From the NCBI RefSeq assembly GCF_000022085.1, contig NC_011894.1:1204501-1268500 (forward strand): a DNA stretch of 64,000 bases, in the 5' to 3' direction. The position numbers and the translations under genes are program-made. This document shows positions 50,390-59,927 of the stretch, piece after piece (within the stretch, counting starts at the first letter, position 1; every line of letters starts with the position of its first letter). This stretch comes from Methylobacterium nodulans ORS 2060 (GTDB taxonomy: Bacteria > Pseudomonadota > Alphaproteobacteria > Rhizobiales > Beijerinckiaceae). Under the pieces are notes generated by a model. It searched no databases. It was not told the DNA's origin and saw nothing but the letters and a program-made list of their open reading frames with translations.

Positions 50390-51826
50390 ATGGGCGATCT
50401 CATCCATCCCGTGATCCTGTGCGGTGGATCGGGCACCCGGCTGTGGCCCGCCTCGCGCGAGTGTCACCCCAAGCAGTTCATCCCGCTCGCGGAGACGGAC
50501 CGGTCGTCCTTCCAGGCCACCGCCCTGCGCTTGGCGGATGCGGGCGTCTTCGCGCGCCCGACCGTCATCACGGCGCAGGACGCGCGCTTCATCGTGGGCG
50601 AGCAGCTCGCGGCGGTGGGCGTCAGGGCGGACATCCTGCTCGAGCCGCAGCGCCGCGACTCGGCCGCCGCCGTCGCGGTGGCGGCGCTCTACGCCGCGCG
50701 GTCCGACCGCGAGGCTCTGGTGCTGATCCTGGCGGCCGACCACGTGGTGGGCGACACGGAGGCCTTCGTGGCGGCGGCCCGCACCGCCGCGGTCGCGGCC
50801 CGCGACGGCCACATCATGACGCTCGGCATCACGCCGACCGGCCCCGCCACCGCCTACGGCTACATCCAGCCCGGGGATCCGCTGCCGGGCCGGGCCGGGG
50901 CGGAGGGGGCCTACGCCGTCGCGCGCTTCCTGGAGAAGCCGGACGCCGCCCGCGCGGCCGGCCTGATCGCCGAGGGCGCGCTGTGGAACAGCGGCTACTT
51001 CCTGTTCCGGGCCGACGTGATGCTCGACGAGCTGCGCGCCCACGCCCCGGCCGTGCTGGAGGCCGCGGAGCACGCCCTCGACCAAGCCAGCCGCGATCTC
51101 GACTTCGTGCGCCTCGATCCGGCCGCCTTCGCGCGCGCGCCGCAGATCTCGATCGACTACGCGGTGATGGAGCAGACCCGCCGCTCGGGCGTGCTGCCGG
51201 TGCGCTTCCCGTGGTCGGACATCGGCACCTGGGGGGCGCTGTGGGAGGTGTCGGCCCGGGACGCGGCCGGGAACGCCCTGCGCGGCCGGGTGGCGGTGCG
51301 GGAGACCCGCAACAGCCTCGTGCACAGCGCCGGCGACGTCCTGACGGCGGTGGTCGGGCTCGAGGACGTGGTGGTGGTGACGACGCCGGATGCCGTGCTG
51401 GTGACGACGCGGGACGGGGGCGGGGCGGTGAAGGCGCTGGTGGAAGACCTGCGCGCCCGCGGCGAGCCGGAAGCGGACGCGCACCGGCTGATGTACCGGC
51501 CCTGGGGCTCCTACCAGCGCATCGACCTCGGCCAGCGCTTCCAGGTGAAGCGGATCACCGTCAAGCCGGGCGGGCGGCTGTCGCTGCAGAAGCACTATCA
51601 CCGGGCGGAGCACTGGGTGGTGGTGCGCGGCACGGCGGAGGTGACGGTGGACGAGCGGGTGACGCTGGTGCACGAGAACGAGGCGATCTACCTGCCGATC
51701 GGCTGCGTGCACCGCCTGGTCAATCCCGGCAAGATCCCGCTGGAGCTGATCGAGGTCCAGGTCGGCAGCTACACCGGCGAGGACGATATCGTCCGCATCG
51801 AGGACGTCTACGGCCGCGGCGGGTAG
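50390..51826 (+). CDS. manC: Mannose-1-phosphate guanylyltransferase / mannose-6-phosphate isomerase
   Basis: 478 residues, the bifunctional type II enzyme. The N-terminal nucleotidyltransferase has ILCGGSGTRLWPASRECHPK and VARFLEKPDAARA. The C-terminal cupin isomerase domain (about 360-470) has RPWGSYQRIDLGQRF, KPGGRLSLQKHYHRAEHWVV and the closing EDDIVRIEDVYGR. It makes GDP-mannose from fructose-6-P or mannose-1-P for exopolysaccharide or O-antigen. No glycosyltransferase lies nearby, so the user of GDP-mannose is elsewhere. Confidence 0.95.
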   Translation: MGDLIHPVILCGGSGTRLWPASRECHPKQFIPLAETDRSSFQATALRLADAGVFARPTVITAQDARFIVGEQLAAVGVRADILLEPQRRDSAAAVAVAALYAARSDREALVLILAADHVVGDTEAFVAAARTAAVAARDGHIMTLGITPTGPATAYGYIQPGDPLPGRAGAEGAYAVARFLEKPDAARAAGLIAEGALWNSGYFLFRADVMLDELRAHAPAVLEAAEHALDQASRDLDFVRLDPAAFARAPQISIDYAVMEQTRRSGVLPVRFPWSDIGTWGALWEVSARDAAGNALRGRVAVRETRNSLVHSAGDVLTAVVGLEDVVVVTTPDAVLVTTRDGGGAVKALVEDLRARGEPEADAHRLMYRPWGSYQRIDLGQRFQVKRITVKPGGRLSLQKHYHRAEHWVVVRGTAEVTVDERVTLVHENEAIYLPIGCVHRLVNPGKIPLELIEVQVGSYTGEDDIVRIEDVYGRGG

Positions 51827-51957
51827 GGGCCGCGGCCGGGAGGGCACCGGGAGAGCCGGGCGGTGGACCTGGCCGATCCCGGATGACGTGCGTGGAGCCC
51901 TCAGCATGAGGGCGGTGGGGGCTGCCATCGGGGGCGCTCATGCCGCCGCCTCAGGGT

Positions 51958-53181
51958 TCATCCGTCAGGTCGGCTCGGCCGGTGGCGATCTCGATCGGCC
52001 GGCGCCTGACCGAGCGGGAGCAGGAAATTCGCCACCGCGGCCCGGCTCGCCGCCAGGCCCGCGGCCCCGTGCATCAGGTCGATCTCGCCGCGCTGCCCGT
52101 GGCGGATGGCCTGGGCCATGAGGCGCAGGCGCGGGTCGCCCGCCCGGCGCATCGCCTCGTCGGCCATCGCGATGGCGCCGCGGTGATGGGTCGTCATCAG
52201 GCGCACGAACGCACCGTCGAACGCATCCGGCGCCGCACGCGCCAAGCCGTCGAGCTCCGACGGGTCCAGCATTCCGGGCATCGCGGCCCGCTCGGCGGGC
52301 GAGCAGATTTCGGGCGGCGTTCGGAACCAGCTGCGCCACCACTGATCGAAGACGGCGATCTCGCCGGCCTGCGCCGCCGCCATCAGCCGGGCCAGCGCGC
52401 GCAGCCGCGAATCCTGCGCCCGCTCGGCGCCGAGCCGCGCGAGCGCCACGCCCTGCGCGTGGTGGCCGCTCATGCGGCGGATGAAGCCCTGGTCGTAGGC
52501 GAGGTCGGCTCCCGCCCAGGGCAGTTCGCGGCCCTGCCAGCCGAGGAACGCGAGACAGCCGAGGCCGAGGAGGCCGGCGGCGCCGAGACCGGCCCCGAGA
52601 GCGGCGGCCCGCGCATGCGGGGAGGGGCGGTCGGCGAGCCGATCCCGCAGCCAGGGGAAGAGCGGATAGGCCAGGGCGGAGGTCAGGTGGACCAGGAAGC
52701 CGATCCAGTAGGGCTGCTCCAGCGTGAAGACCGGCTGCCAGAAGGGGAATACCGGCACCAGGAACAGCCACTCCGCCGAGGAGGTCAGGAGCGCCCAGGG
52801 CGCTGCGAGGAACAGGATGACCCCCGGGCGAAGATCCGCCGTCCAGCGCCCGAGCAGGCCGAAGAACACCACGGCCCAGGAGAAATCGGCCCATTGGTGG
52901 AACAGGATGCCGGCAAGGATGACCGGCCAGCCCGGCTCCACCTGGAGGGCCCCGTCCCGGAGCGGGATCGCCGCGACCACCGTCCAGTCGACCATGGCGT
53001 CGCGGCCGATCCGGGCCGCGGCGAACTGGCTCGCCAGCGTCGAAACGCTGCTGCTGATCAGCCCGAGCAGCGCCGCCGCCCGCCAGTCGAGGCCGGCGGG
53101 CGAGACCCGGCGCGCATGAACCTGCCGGAGGCCGGGCGGCGCGCCCGCCCCGTGCCCCATCTCATGCGCGCGCAGGTTCAT
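51958..53181 (-). CDS. Multi-TM protein with a C-terminal DUF305 domain
   Basis: 407 residues. The N-terminal 215 residues carry about five hydrophobic segments (for example AALLGLISSSVSTLASQFAA, AVVFFGLLGRW, AALGAGLGAAGLLGLGCLAF). The remainder is a DUF305 ferritin-like four-helix domain with two His-rich halves: FIRRMSGHHAQGVALARLGA and AFVRLMTTHHRGAIAMADEA. DUF305 proteins are usually secreted and are associated with copper or metal stress. Tethering to a polytopic membrane region is unusual. The ATG at 53179-53181 has a closely spaced GGGGAG, so an internal start (MGHGAGAPP) is possible. Confidence 0.72.
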   Translation of the reverse strand: MNLRAHEMGHGAGAPPGLRQVHARRVSPAGLDWRAAALLGLISSSVSTLASQFAAARIGRDAMVDWTVVAAIPLRDGALQVEPGWPVILAGILFHQWADFSWAVVFFGLLGRWTADLRPGVILFLAAPWALLTSSAEWLFLVPVFPFWQPVFTLEQPYWIGFLVHLTSALAYPLFPWLRDRLADRPSPHARAAALGAGLGAAGLLGLGCLAFLGWQGRELPWAGADLAYDQGFIRRMSGHHAQGVALARLGAERAQDSRLRALARLMAAAQAGEIAVFDQWWRSWFRTPPEICSPAERAAMPGMLDPSELDGLARAAPDAFDGAFVRLMTTHHRGAIAMADEAMRRAGDPRLRLMAQAIRHGQRGEIDLMHGAAGLAASRAAVANFLLPLGQAPADRDRHRPSRPDG

Positions 53182-53196
53182 GCTCCCCGCATTCCG

Positions 53197-53394
53197 TCAC
53201 ACCTTGCTGTTGGTGACCGGCGGCTCGGCCATCTGCTCCCTCTGGGCCCCCGAATCGGGACGGGCCGGTCCGAGCACCGGCTCGTCGCCGAGGGGCTCGA
53301 ACGCCTTGACGTGGAACTGCCCGCGTCCGTCGATGGACGGGCCCTCGCTATAGCGCCCGGGCGTCACTGGGGTTCCGTTCCGCTCGGTGCCCAT
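53197..53394 (-). CDS. Small hydrophilic protein, function unknown
   Basis: 65 residues from ATG 53392-53394; GTG codons 24 and 30 bases upstream could start it earlier. The sequence (GTERNGTPVTPGRYSEGPSI, GRGQFHVKAFEPLGDEPVLG) has no hydrophobic segments or cysteines and is not a family I recognise. It ends 16 bases before the DUF305 gene on the same strand. Codon use looks protein-like, but the evidence is modest. The 274 bases before it (53395-53668) hold nothing else that I can support. Confidence 0.4.
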   Translation of the reverse strand: MGTERNGTPVTPGRYSEGPSIDGRGQFHVKAFEPLGDEPVLGPARPDSGAQREQMAEPPVTNSKV

Positions 53395-53668
53395 GACCTT
53401 GCCGCTGGGCTCCTGCACCTCCACAAAGAAACGCCCCGCCGGCCGGGCCGAGGGGCGTGAAGGGGCTTGCAGGAGGGTCCGATGAAGGGTCAGCCTTCGC
53501 GGGCTCAACACGGGCGGCGGCCGGGTTCCTGGCACCGGAGATCCGCCGCAACCCGATGGCGCGATGCGGCCGGAACGACCCGGCCGGCCCCGCGGTTGAC
53601 CGAGCGCACCCGGGCGAGCCGGCGCCGGTCCGTCCGGCGGTGCGACCTCATGCGGCGCGAGGCGGAGC

Positions 53669-54040
53669 ATGGCCGAACCCCGTACGGACCTTCCCCCGAC
53701 CCACACGATCAAGCCGATCGACCCGCCGCCCGCCCCCGGTGCCGATTCCACCTCGGCCCAGCTCAAGGCCGACATCGACAGCGGCCGCACGGGCGACAAG
53801 ACGGAGGTGTTCGATCCCGGCCTCGCGCCGCTCGGCACCGACGATGAGGCCGCCGGCCACCCACCCTCGCCCGAGCAGGTGGCCCAGGCGCGCAGGAGCG
53901 AGGGCGACGCGCGCTGGACGGCGACCGGGGCCGAGAAGGCCTCCTATGCCCATCACCGGCAGAACAAGGCCCTGCCGTACTTCCTCGCCTTCATCGTGCT
54001 GGTGGCCCTGATCTTCGCCTCGGTGCTGTGGTTCAAGTAG
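53669..54040 (+). CDS. Tail-anchored single-TM protein, function unknown
   Basis: 123 residues. The first 95 are hydrophilic and Pro/Asp-rich (RTDLPPTHTIKPIDPPP, TGDKTEVFDPGLAPLGTDDE). The last 20 form one TM helix (LPYFLAFIVLVALIFASVLWFK region), so the protein is probably anchored by its C-terminus with the N-terminus in the cytoplasm. It is not a family I recognise. Its stop lies three bases from the stop of the convergent P450 gene. Confidence 0.6.
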   Translation: MAEPRTDLPPTHTIKPIDPPPAPGADSTSAQLKADIDSGRTGDKTEVFDPGLAPLGTDDEAAGHPPSPEQVAQARRSEGDARWTATGAEKASYAHHRQNKALPYFLAFIVLVALIFASVLWFK

Positions 54041-54043
54041 TTC

Positions 54044-55258
54044 TCAGGCGAGCCGCGCGGGCATCCGCAGGAAGCCGCGGAAGCGCACCCGTTGCGAGCG
54101 CAGCGGGGGACCGTCGAGGGCGTAGGCGGGAAAGCGGGCGAGGAAGCGCCCGATGGCGATCCGCCCCTCCAGGCGCGCCACGTTCATGCCGACGCATTGG
54201 TGGATGCCGCTCGCGAAGGCGAGGTGGCGGTTCGGGTCGCGGGCGATGTCGAATCGGTCGGGGTCCGGGAACTGCTCGGGATCGCGGTTCGCCGCCCCGA
54301 TGCAGAGCGTGATCCGGGTGCCCGCCGGAAAGGCGCGGCCGCCCATCGTGAAGGGCTTGGCGGCGATGCGGTTGCCGAGCTGGTTCGAGCTCTCGAAGCG
54401 CAGCATTTCCTCGACCGCCTTGCGGATCAGGTCCGGCTCGGCGCGGAGCCGCTCGCGCGCCTGCGGCCAGAGCGTCAGCAGGTGCAGGCCGTTGCCGATC
54501 AGGTTGGTGGTGGTCTCGTGGCCGGCATTGAGGATGAAGATGCAGTTCTGCAAAAGCTCCTCGGGCGCGAGCCGCTCGCCCCCCGGCTCGCCCCGGATCA
54601 GCCGGGTCAGGATATCCTTGTCCGGATCGCCCGGACGGCGCCGCCGCTCGGCGACGAGACCGTCGAGATAGGCCAGGAACTCGGTCACGGCCCGGTTGCC
54701 GGCCGCCTCCGCCTCGGGATCGAGGACCGGCTCCAGGGCGCCCAGGATCGCGAGCGACCACGCCCGCAGCGGCCCCCGCTCGGCCCGCGGCACGCCGAGC
54801 AGGTTGCCGATCACCTCGACCGGGATCGCGGCGGCGAAATCCTCGATCAGGTCGATGCGCCCCCGCGCCGCGGCCGCGTCGAGAAGGCCGTCCACCAGCG
54901 CGACGATGCCGGCCTCCATCGAGGCGATGGCCCGCGGGGTGAGGGCGCCCGCGATGATGCGCCGGACCCGCGTGTGGCGCGGCGGATCGTTGAAGACGAG
55001 GCTCGTCGTGTGGTGGTCGTAGAGGGGCGAGGGGCCGTACTTGGCCCCGAACTCCACCGTCTTGTCGGAGCTGAAGGTCGCGGCGTCCTTGTAGACCCGC
55101 TCCAGGTCCGCGTAGCGGGAGAGCAGCAGGTGGCCCTCCGCGAAGACATGGACCGGGGCGTGCTGCCGCAAGGCGGCATAGACCGGGTAGGGATCGTCGC
55201 AGAACCCGTCCGGCAGGCGCCGCAGGTCGAAGCTGCGGGCGAGCGCCGCATCCGTCAT
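54044..55258 (-). CDS. Cytochrome P450
   Basis: 404 residues, soluble bacterial class I type. The I-helix oxygen-activating motif is FILNAGHETTTNLIG, the ExxR motif is VEEMLRFESS, and the haem-binding loop is FASGIHQCVGMNVARLE with the axial cysteine. PERF-like residues are PDPDRFDIARDP. It hydroxylates a small organic substrate using electrons from a ferredoxin system not seen here. The ATG at 55256-55258 lies five bases after the stop of the substrate-binding protein gene, so it is the last gene of the homogentisate operon, suggesting an aromatic substrate (inference). Confidence 0.88.
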   Translation of the reverse strand: MTDAALARSFDLRRLPDGFCDDPYPVYAALRQHAPVHVFAEGHLLLSRYADLERVYKDAATFSSDKTVEFGAKYGPSPLYDHHTTSLVFNDPPRHTRVRRIIAGALTPRAIASMEAGIVALVDGLLDAAAARGRIDLIEDFAAAIPVEVIGNLLGVPRAERGPLRAWSLAILGALEPVLDPEAEAAGNRAVTEFLAYLDGLVAERRRRPGDPDKDILTRLIRGEPGGERLAPEELLQNCIFILNAGHETTTNLIGNGLHLLTLWPQARERLRAEPDLIRKAVEEMLRFESSNQLGNRIAAKPFTMGGRAFPAGTRITLCIGAANRDPEQFPDPDRFDIARDPNRHLAFASGIHQCVGMNVARLEGRIAIGRFLARFPAYALDGPPLRSQRVRFRGFLRMPARLA

Positions 55259-55263
55259 CGGGC

Positions 55264-56469
55264 TCACCCGTTCCGCTCGGCGCAGGCCGGGTTCATCGGC
55301 AGGAAGGCCTCGCCCTGCGGGATGGTGCGCACCGCCTCGTAGAGGTCCCAGGGCCCCTTGCTGGCGCTCGGGTCCTTCACCCGGTAGAGCACGGGGTCGT
55401 AGAGGAGCCGGCCATCCGCCCGCAGCGAGGCGGGTCGGTCGAAGAAGGCGACCGGCATCGCCCGCATGGCCCGGTTGACCGCCACCGCCTCGTCGGTCCC
55501 GGCGCGATCGATCGCCTTCAGGTAATGCGTCACGGCGGCGTAGATCAGCGCCTGGTTCTTGGTCGGCATCGCGCCGGTCTTCTCCTGGAAGCGCTTCGCG
55601 AAGGCCCGAGCGGATTCGCTCTGGTCCCAGTAGAAGGCGGACGAGAAGGTCAGGCCGCGGGCGACAGGCAGGCCGAGGCCCTTGATATCGGTGATGTAGA
55701 CGAGGAAGCCGGTGAGCGTCTGCGCCCCCTGGGTCAGGCCGAACTCATTGGCCTGCTTGATTGCCTTGGTGAAGTCGTCGCCGACGCTGGCAAAGGCGAC
55801 CACGTCCGCCCCCGAGCTCTGCGCCTGGAGCAGGAAGGACGAGTAGTCGGCGGTGTTGATCGGGTGGCGCGAGGTGCCGACGACCCGGCCGCCGAGGGCC
55901 TCGACCACCTCCGTCGCCGCCTTCTGGAGCGCGTGGCCGAAGGCGTGGTCGACGGTGATGAAGTACCAGGACCTGCCGCCGCGCTCGAACACCGCCCGGG
56001 CGGTGCCGGCGGTGAGCGCATGGGTGTCGTCGGTCCAGTGGGAGCTGACGGCCGAGCAGGTCTTGGCGGTGAGGTCCGAGGTCGCCGCCGCCGTGATCAT
56101 CACGGTGCGGTTCTTCTCCTTGGACACGGCCTGAACGGCGAGCGCGATCGCGGTCACCGGCAGGTCCACGATGGCGTCGACCTTCTCGACGTCGTACCAG
56201 CGCCGGGCGATGCTGGAGGCCACGTCGGGCTTGTTCTGATGGTCGGCCGAGACGATCTCGACCGGCTTGCCCCGCGCGCGGCCGCCGAAATCCCCGGCCG
56301 CCATCTCGGCCGCCACCACCGAGCCGCGCCCGCCGCTATCCGCGTAGGGGCCCGAGAGGTCGGTCAGGACCCCGATCCGCACCACGTCGTCGGAGGTCTG
56401 GGCCCGGGCGGGCCCTCCGGCGAGAAGCGCGAGGACGGCCCCGCAGAGGCCGGCGGCGTATCGATTCAT
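55264..56469 (-). CDS. Periplasmic substrate-binding protein (branched-chain amino-acid/aromatic type)
   Basis: 401 residues. A signal peptide (NRYAAGLCGAVLALLAGGPARA, cleaved near AQ) precedes a type I periplasmic-binding fold: [40 protein letters not shown] and HAFGHALQKAATEVVE. It is a close paralogue of the protein at 59928-61145, with the same ADHQNKPDV and GVLTD.SGP landmarks. No permease or ATPase genes accompany it. Its place between maiA and a P450 in a homogentisate operon suggests uptake of an aromatic acid by a transporter encoded elsewhere. Confidence 0.85.
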   Translation of the reverse strand: MNRYAAGLCGAVLALLAGGPARAQTSDDVVRIGVLTDLSGPYADSGGRGSVVAAEMAAGDFGGRARGKPVEIVSADHQNKPDVASSIARRWYDVEKVDAIVDLPVTAIALAVQAVSKEKNRTVMITAAATSDLTAKTCSAVSSHWTDDTHALTAGTARAVFERGGRSWYFITVDHAFGHALQKAATEVVEALGGRVVGTSRHPINTADYSSFLLQAQSSGADVVAFASVGDDFTKAIKQANEFGLTQGAQTLTGFLVYITDIKGLGLPVARGLTFSSAFYWDQSESARAFAKRFQEKTGAMPTKNQALIYAAVTHYLKAIDRAGTDEAVAVNRAMRAMPVAFFDRPASLRADGRLLYDPVLYRVKDPSASKGPWDLYEAVRTIPQGEAFLPMNPACAERNG

Positions 56470-56594
56470 CGGGCATGTCCTCCCGGGGCCCGCCCCCGCT
56501 CGTCCCCGGCGGGGTGCTGCGGCCTCCCGCTCATCCTCCAGCCGATCCGGCGCCGTCTGGCAAGCCGGCAGCCTCCCGGTGTCACCTCTTGGGG

Positions 56595-57230
56595 TCACGC
56601 CGCATCGGGCTGCGCATCCGGATGGGCCGCCCGGAAGGCGGGATGCGCCTCGGCCCGCACGGCGACCCGCCGGATCTTCGGATAGGGCTCCAGGGGCACG
56701 CCGAACCGGCGAGCCGCGTAGACCTGCGGGACGAGATAGACGTCCGCAAGGCCGGGCTCGGCGCCGAAGCAGTAGGTCTCGCCGTCGATCAGCGCCTCGA
56801 CCGCCGCGAAACCGTCGCCGATCCAGCGCGCGATCCAGGCCGCGACCTCCGCCTCCGAGCGCCCGAAATCCTGCCGCAGCAGGCTGAGCGGGCCGATATT
56901 GTGCAGCGGGTGGATGTCGCAGCCGATCAGGGCGGCCACGGCCCGCACCCGGGCCCGCGCGACGGGATCGGCCGGCAGCAGGGGCGGGGCGGGCACGGTC
57001 TCCTCCAGATACTCGATGATGGCCGGCGACTGGATCAGCACCTGCCCGCCATTGAGGACGAGGCTCGGCACCCGCCCCTGCGGGTTGATCGCCCGGTAGG
57101 CGGCCCGGCGCTGCTCGCCGCCGTCGCGCAGGAGGTGGACCGGGACCGTCTCGACGGCGAGCCCCTTGAGAGCGAGCGCGATCCTGAGCCGATAGGACGA
57201 GGTCGAGCGCCAGTAGCCGTAGAGCTTCAC
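56595..57230 (-). CDS. maiA: Maleylacetoacetate isomerase (zeta-class GST)
   Basis: 211 residues from GTG. The zeta-GST active-site region is YWRSTSSYRLRIALALKGL, the glutathione-binding segment is RVPSLVLNGGQVLIQSPAII, and the helical half has CDIHPLHNIGPLS, which is characteristic of maleylacetoacetate isomerases. It converts 4-maleylacetoacetate to fumarylacetoacetate using glutathione. The GTG start overlaps the fahA stop (GTGA), with GGGAGG six bases upstream, so the two are coupled. Confidence 0.92.
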   Translation of the reverse strand: MKLYGYWRSTSSYRLRIALALKGLAVETVPVHLLRDGGEQRRAAYRAINPQGRVPSLVLNGGQVLIQSPAIIEYLEETVPAPPLLPADPVARARVRAVAALIGCDIHPLHNIGPLSLLRQDFGRSEAEVAAWIARWIGDGFAAVEALIDGETYCFGAEPGLADVYLVPQVYAARRFGVPLEPYPKIRRVAVRAEAHPAFRAAHPDAQPDAA

Positions 57231-58534
57231 GGCCCGCCTCCCACCACTCTGGCCCGGCACTCGCCGAAGCCGATCGCCGCAAAGCCCGCGCGCCGGCCCC
57301 ACGCCCGCAGGATCACCTCGTCGCCGTCCTCCAGGAACAGGCGCTCCTCGCCGGAAGGCAGCCGGATCGGCTGCCGGCCGCCGCGGGTCGCCTCGACGAG
57401 GCTGCCGCAGGATTCGAGGTCCGGGCCCGAGATGGTGCCGGAGCCGAGGAGGTCGCCCGGCTGCAGGTTGCAGCCCCCGCAGGTGTGGTGGGCGACGAGC
57501 TGCGCCACGGTCCAGTACATGTGCCGGGTGTTCGAGCGCGCGACGGGAAAGGGCGGCCGGCCGGCCGCGCGCAGACCCGGCGTCGCGAGCAGAACCTCCA
57601 GGGCGAGGTCGAAGGCGCCCTCGCGCTGGTCGGCCTCGTCGGCGAGATAGGGCAGGGGGGCCGGGTCGCCGTCGGGCCGGGGCGGCTGCGCGATCCGGAA
57701 CGGCGCCAGCGCCTCCGGCGTGATGATCCAGGGCGAGATGGTCGTGGCGAAGTTCTTGGCCAGGAAGGGCCCGAGCGGCTGGTACTCCCAGGCCTGGATG
57801 TCGCGGGCCGACCAGTCGTTGAGCAGGCAGAAGCCCGCGATGTGGGAGGAGGCCGCGCCGATCGAGACTGGCTCGCCGAGGTCGTTGCCCGGCCCGATCC
57901 AGATCCCGAGCTCCAGCTCGTAGTCGAGCCGGCGCGAGGGACCGAAGACCGGCGCCGCGGCCTCCGCCGGCTTCGTCTGGCCACTCGGACGGCGCACCGG
58001 CATGCCGGAGGGCCGGATCGAGGAGGCGCGGCCATGATAGCCGATCGGCACGTGCTTGTAGTTCGGCAGCAGCGGGGTGTCGGGCCGGAACAGCCGGCCG
58101 ATGTTCTCCGCGTGGTGGATGCCGACGTAGAAGTCGGTGTAGTCGCCGATCCGGGCCGGCAGGTGGAGGTCGCAGGCAGCAGCCGCGTGCAGGAGCGGCT
58201 CGACGCGCCCGCGCTCCGGGCTGCCCTCGCGGAGAAGCTCCGACAGCCGCAGCCGCAGGGCCCGCCGCGGCCCGGCGCCGAGCGCCAGGAGGCCGTTCAG
58301 GCCCGGCCCCGCGGCCTCGACGGCCCGCGCCGCCTCGCCGGACACGAGGCCCGCCGCGAGCAGAGCCGGCAGGTCGAGGATGTGGTCGCCGATCGCCACC
58401 CCGGCCCGGGGCGCGCCGTCCCGCGGCGAGAACATCCCGAGCGGCAGGTTCTGGATCGGGAAGTCCGCATGCCCGTCGGCCCCAGGCACGAAGCAGCGCA
58501 GGGCCGGATCGTGGGTGTGATCGAGGTTTGCCAT
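57227..58534 (-). CDS. fahA: Fumarylacetoacetase
   Basis: 435 residues. The conserved metal site and active-site segments are DYTDFYVGIHHAENIGRLF, RRLDYELELGIWIGPGN, NDWSARDIQAWEYQPLGPF and LGSGTISGPDLESCGSL. It hydrolyses fumarylacetoacetate to fumarate and acetoacetate, the last step of homogentisate breakdown. The ATG overlaps the hmgA stop, and maiA overlaps its own stop, so the three genes form one translationally coupled run. Confidence 0.96.
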   Translation of the reverse strand: MANLDHTHDPALRCFVPGADGHADFPIQNLPLGMFSPRDGAPRAGVAIGDHILDLPALLAAGLVSGEAARAVEAAGPGLNGLLALGAGPRRALRLRLSELLREGSPERGRVEPLLHAAAACDLHLPARIGDYTDFYVGIHHAENIGRLFRPDTPLLPNYKHVPIGYHGRASSIRPSGMPVRRPSGQTKPAEAAAPVFGPSRRLDYELELGIWIGPGNDLGEPVSIGAASSHIAGFCLLNDWSARDIQAWEYQPLGPFLAKNFATTISPWIITPEALAPFRIAQPPRPDGDPAPLPYLADEADQREGAFDLALEVLLATPGLRAAGRPPFPVARSNTRHMYWTVAQLVAHHTCGGCNLQPGDLLGSGTISGPDLESCGSLVEATRGGRQPIRLPSGEERLFLEDGDEVILRAWGRRAGFAAIGFGECRARVVGGGP

Positions 58535-59895
58535 CAGCGAGCCTCTGGCCGGCGCGGATCGAAATGCTTGGCGAGCTTGCGCCCGTAGCCTGCGTAGTCC
58601 TTCTGCAGGGCCGGATGCTCGGCCGCGAAGCGGCTGACCTTCTGGGGGAAGCGGGTCTCGAACATGAAGGCGAGCGTGCCCTCGAGCTTGTGCGGCTTGA
58701 GCTCGGCGTTCGAGGCGCGCTCGAAGGCGTCCACGTCCGGCCCGTGCGGCAGCAGGGTGTTGTGCAGCGAGACCCCGCCGGGCTGGAAGCCGCCGCCGGT
58801 CTTGGCGTCGTAGACCCCGTAGACCAGCCCCATGAACTCGCTCATCACGTTCAGGTGATACCAGGGCGGCCGGAACGTGTTCTCGGCCACCAGCCAGCGG
58901 TCGGAGAACAGCACGAAATCGATGTTGGCGGTGCCGGGCGTCTCCGAGGGCGAGGTCAGCACCGTGAAGATCGACGGGTCGGCATGGTCGAACAGGATCG
59001 GCCCGACCGGCGAGTACTTGCGCAGGTCGTACTTGTAGGGCGCGTAGTTGCCGTGCCAGGCGACCACGTCGAGGGGCGAGTGGTCGATCGTCGCCGCCCA
59101 CAGGCTCCCGCCCCACTTCACCAGCATGGTGGCGGGGCCGTCGCGGTCCTCGTAGGCCGCGACCGGGGTGAGGAAGTCGCGCTGGTTGGCGAGGCAATTG
59201 GCGCCGATCGGGCCGCGCTCGGGCAGCGTGAAGGCGCCGCCGTAATTCTCGCAGAGATAGCCGCGGGCCGGCCCGCCGGGGAGCTCGACCCGGATCTTCA
59301 CCCCGCGCGGGATCACCGCGATCTCGCCGGGCTCGATGTCGATCACCCCGAACTCGGTGCAGAAGCGCAAGGCCCCCTGCTGGGGCACGACCAGCATCTC
59401 TCCGTCGGCGTTGTAGAAGTACTCGTCCCGCATCGAGCGGGTGGCGAAGTAGAGATGCGCGCCCATGCCGGCCTGGGACCCGGCGTCCCCGGCCGTAGTC
59501 ATGGTGCGGATGCCCTCGACGAAGGAGAGCGGCTCGGAGGGGATCGGGATCGGGTCCCAGCGCAGGGGCGCGATCGGCAGCTCGACCACCTCAGCCGGCG
59601 CGGTGCGCCACAGCCCGATCTCGGCCTTGGCGAAGGCGCCCCAATGCATCACGGTCGGGCGGATGCGGTAGAGCCAGGAGCGCTCGTTGGTGGTGCGCGG
59701 CGCCGTGAAGGGCGAGCCCGAGAGCTGCTCGGCGTAGAGCCCATAGGGGCATTTCTGGGGCGAGTTGCGGCCGATCGGCAGCGCGCCGGGCAGCGCCTCG
59801 GTCTCGAAGCCGTTGCCGAAGCCCGACATGTAGCCGGAATGGAGGGCCGCCGACGAGTTTTTCGCCGCAGCCTCCAGCGAGGGATGGTGGGTCAT
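58534..59895 (-). CDS. hmgA: Homogentisate 1,2-dioxygenase
   Basis: 453 residues. Family landmarks are [19 protein letters not shown] near the start, [19 protein letters not shown] (the [20 protein letters not shown] region), [19 protein letters not shown] and [18 protein letters not shown], which carry the iron ligands His and Glu. It opens the homogentisate ring to 4-maleylacetoacetate using Fe(II) and O2. It lies 32 bases after the substrate-binding protein gene and overlaps fahA by one base. Confidence 0.96.
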   Translation of the reverse strand: MTHHPSLEAAAKNSSAALHSGYMSGFGNGFETEALPGALPIGRNSPQKCPYGLYAEQLSGSPFTAPRTTNERSWLYRIRPTVMHWGAFAKAEIGLWRTAPAEVVELPIAPLRWDPIPIPSEPLSFVEGIRTMTTAGDAGSQAGMGAHLYFATRSMRDEYFYNADGEMLVVPQQGALRFCTEFGVIDIEPGEIAVIPRGVKIRVELPGGPARGYLCENYGGAFTLPERGPIGANCLANQRDFLTPVAAYEDRDGPATMLVKWGGSLWAATIDHSPLDVVAWHGNYAPYKYDLRKYSPVGPILFDHADPSIFTVLTSPSETPGTANIDFVLFSDRWLVAENTFRPPWYHLNVMSEFMGLVYGVYDAKTGGGFQPGGVSLHNTLLPHGPDVDAFERASNAELKPHKLEGTLAFMFETRFPQKVSRFAAEHPALQKDYAGYGRKLAKHFDPRRPEAR

Positions 59896-59927
59896 GGCTG
59901 GTCTCCTCGGCTCGGGAACGGGCTGTC

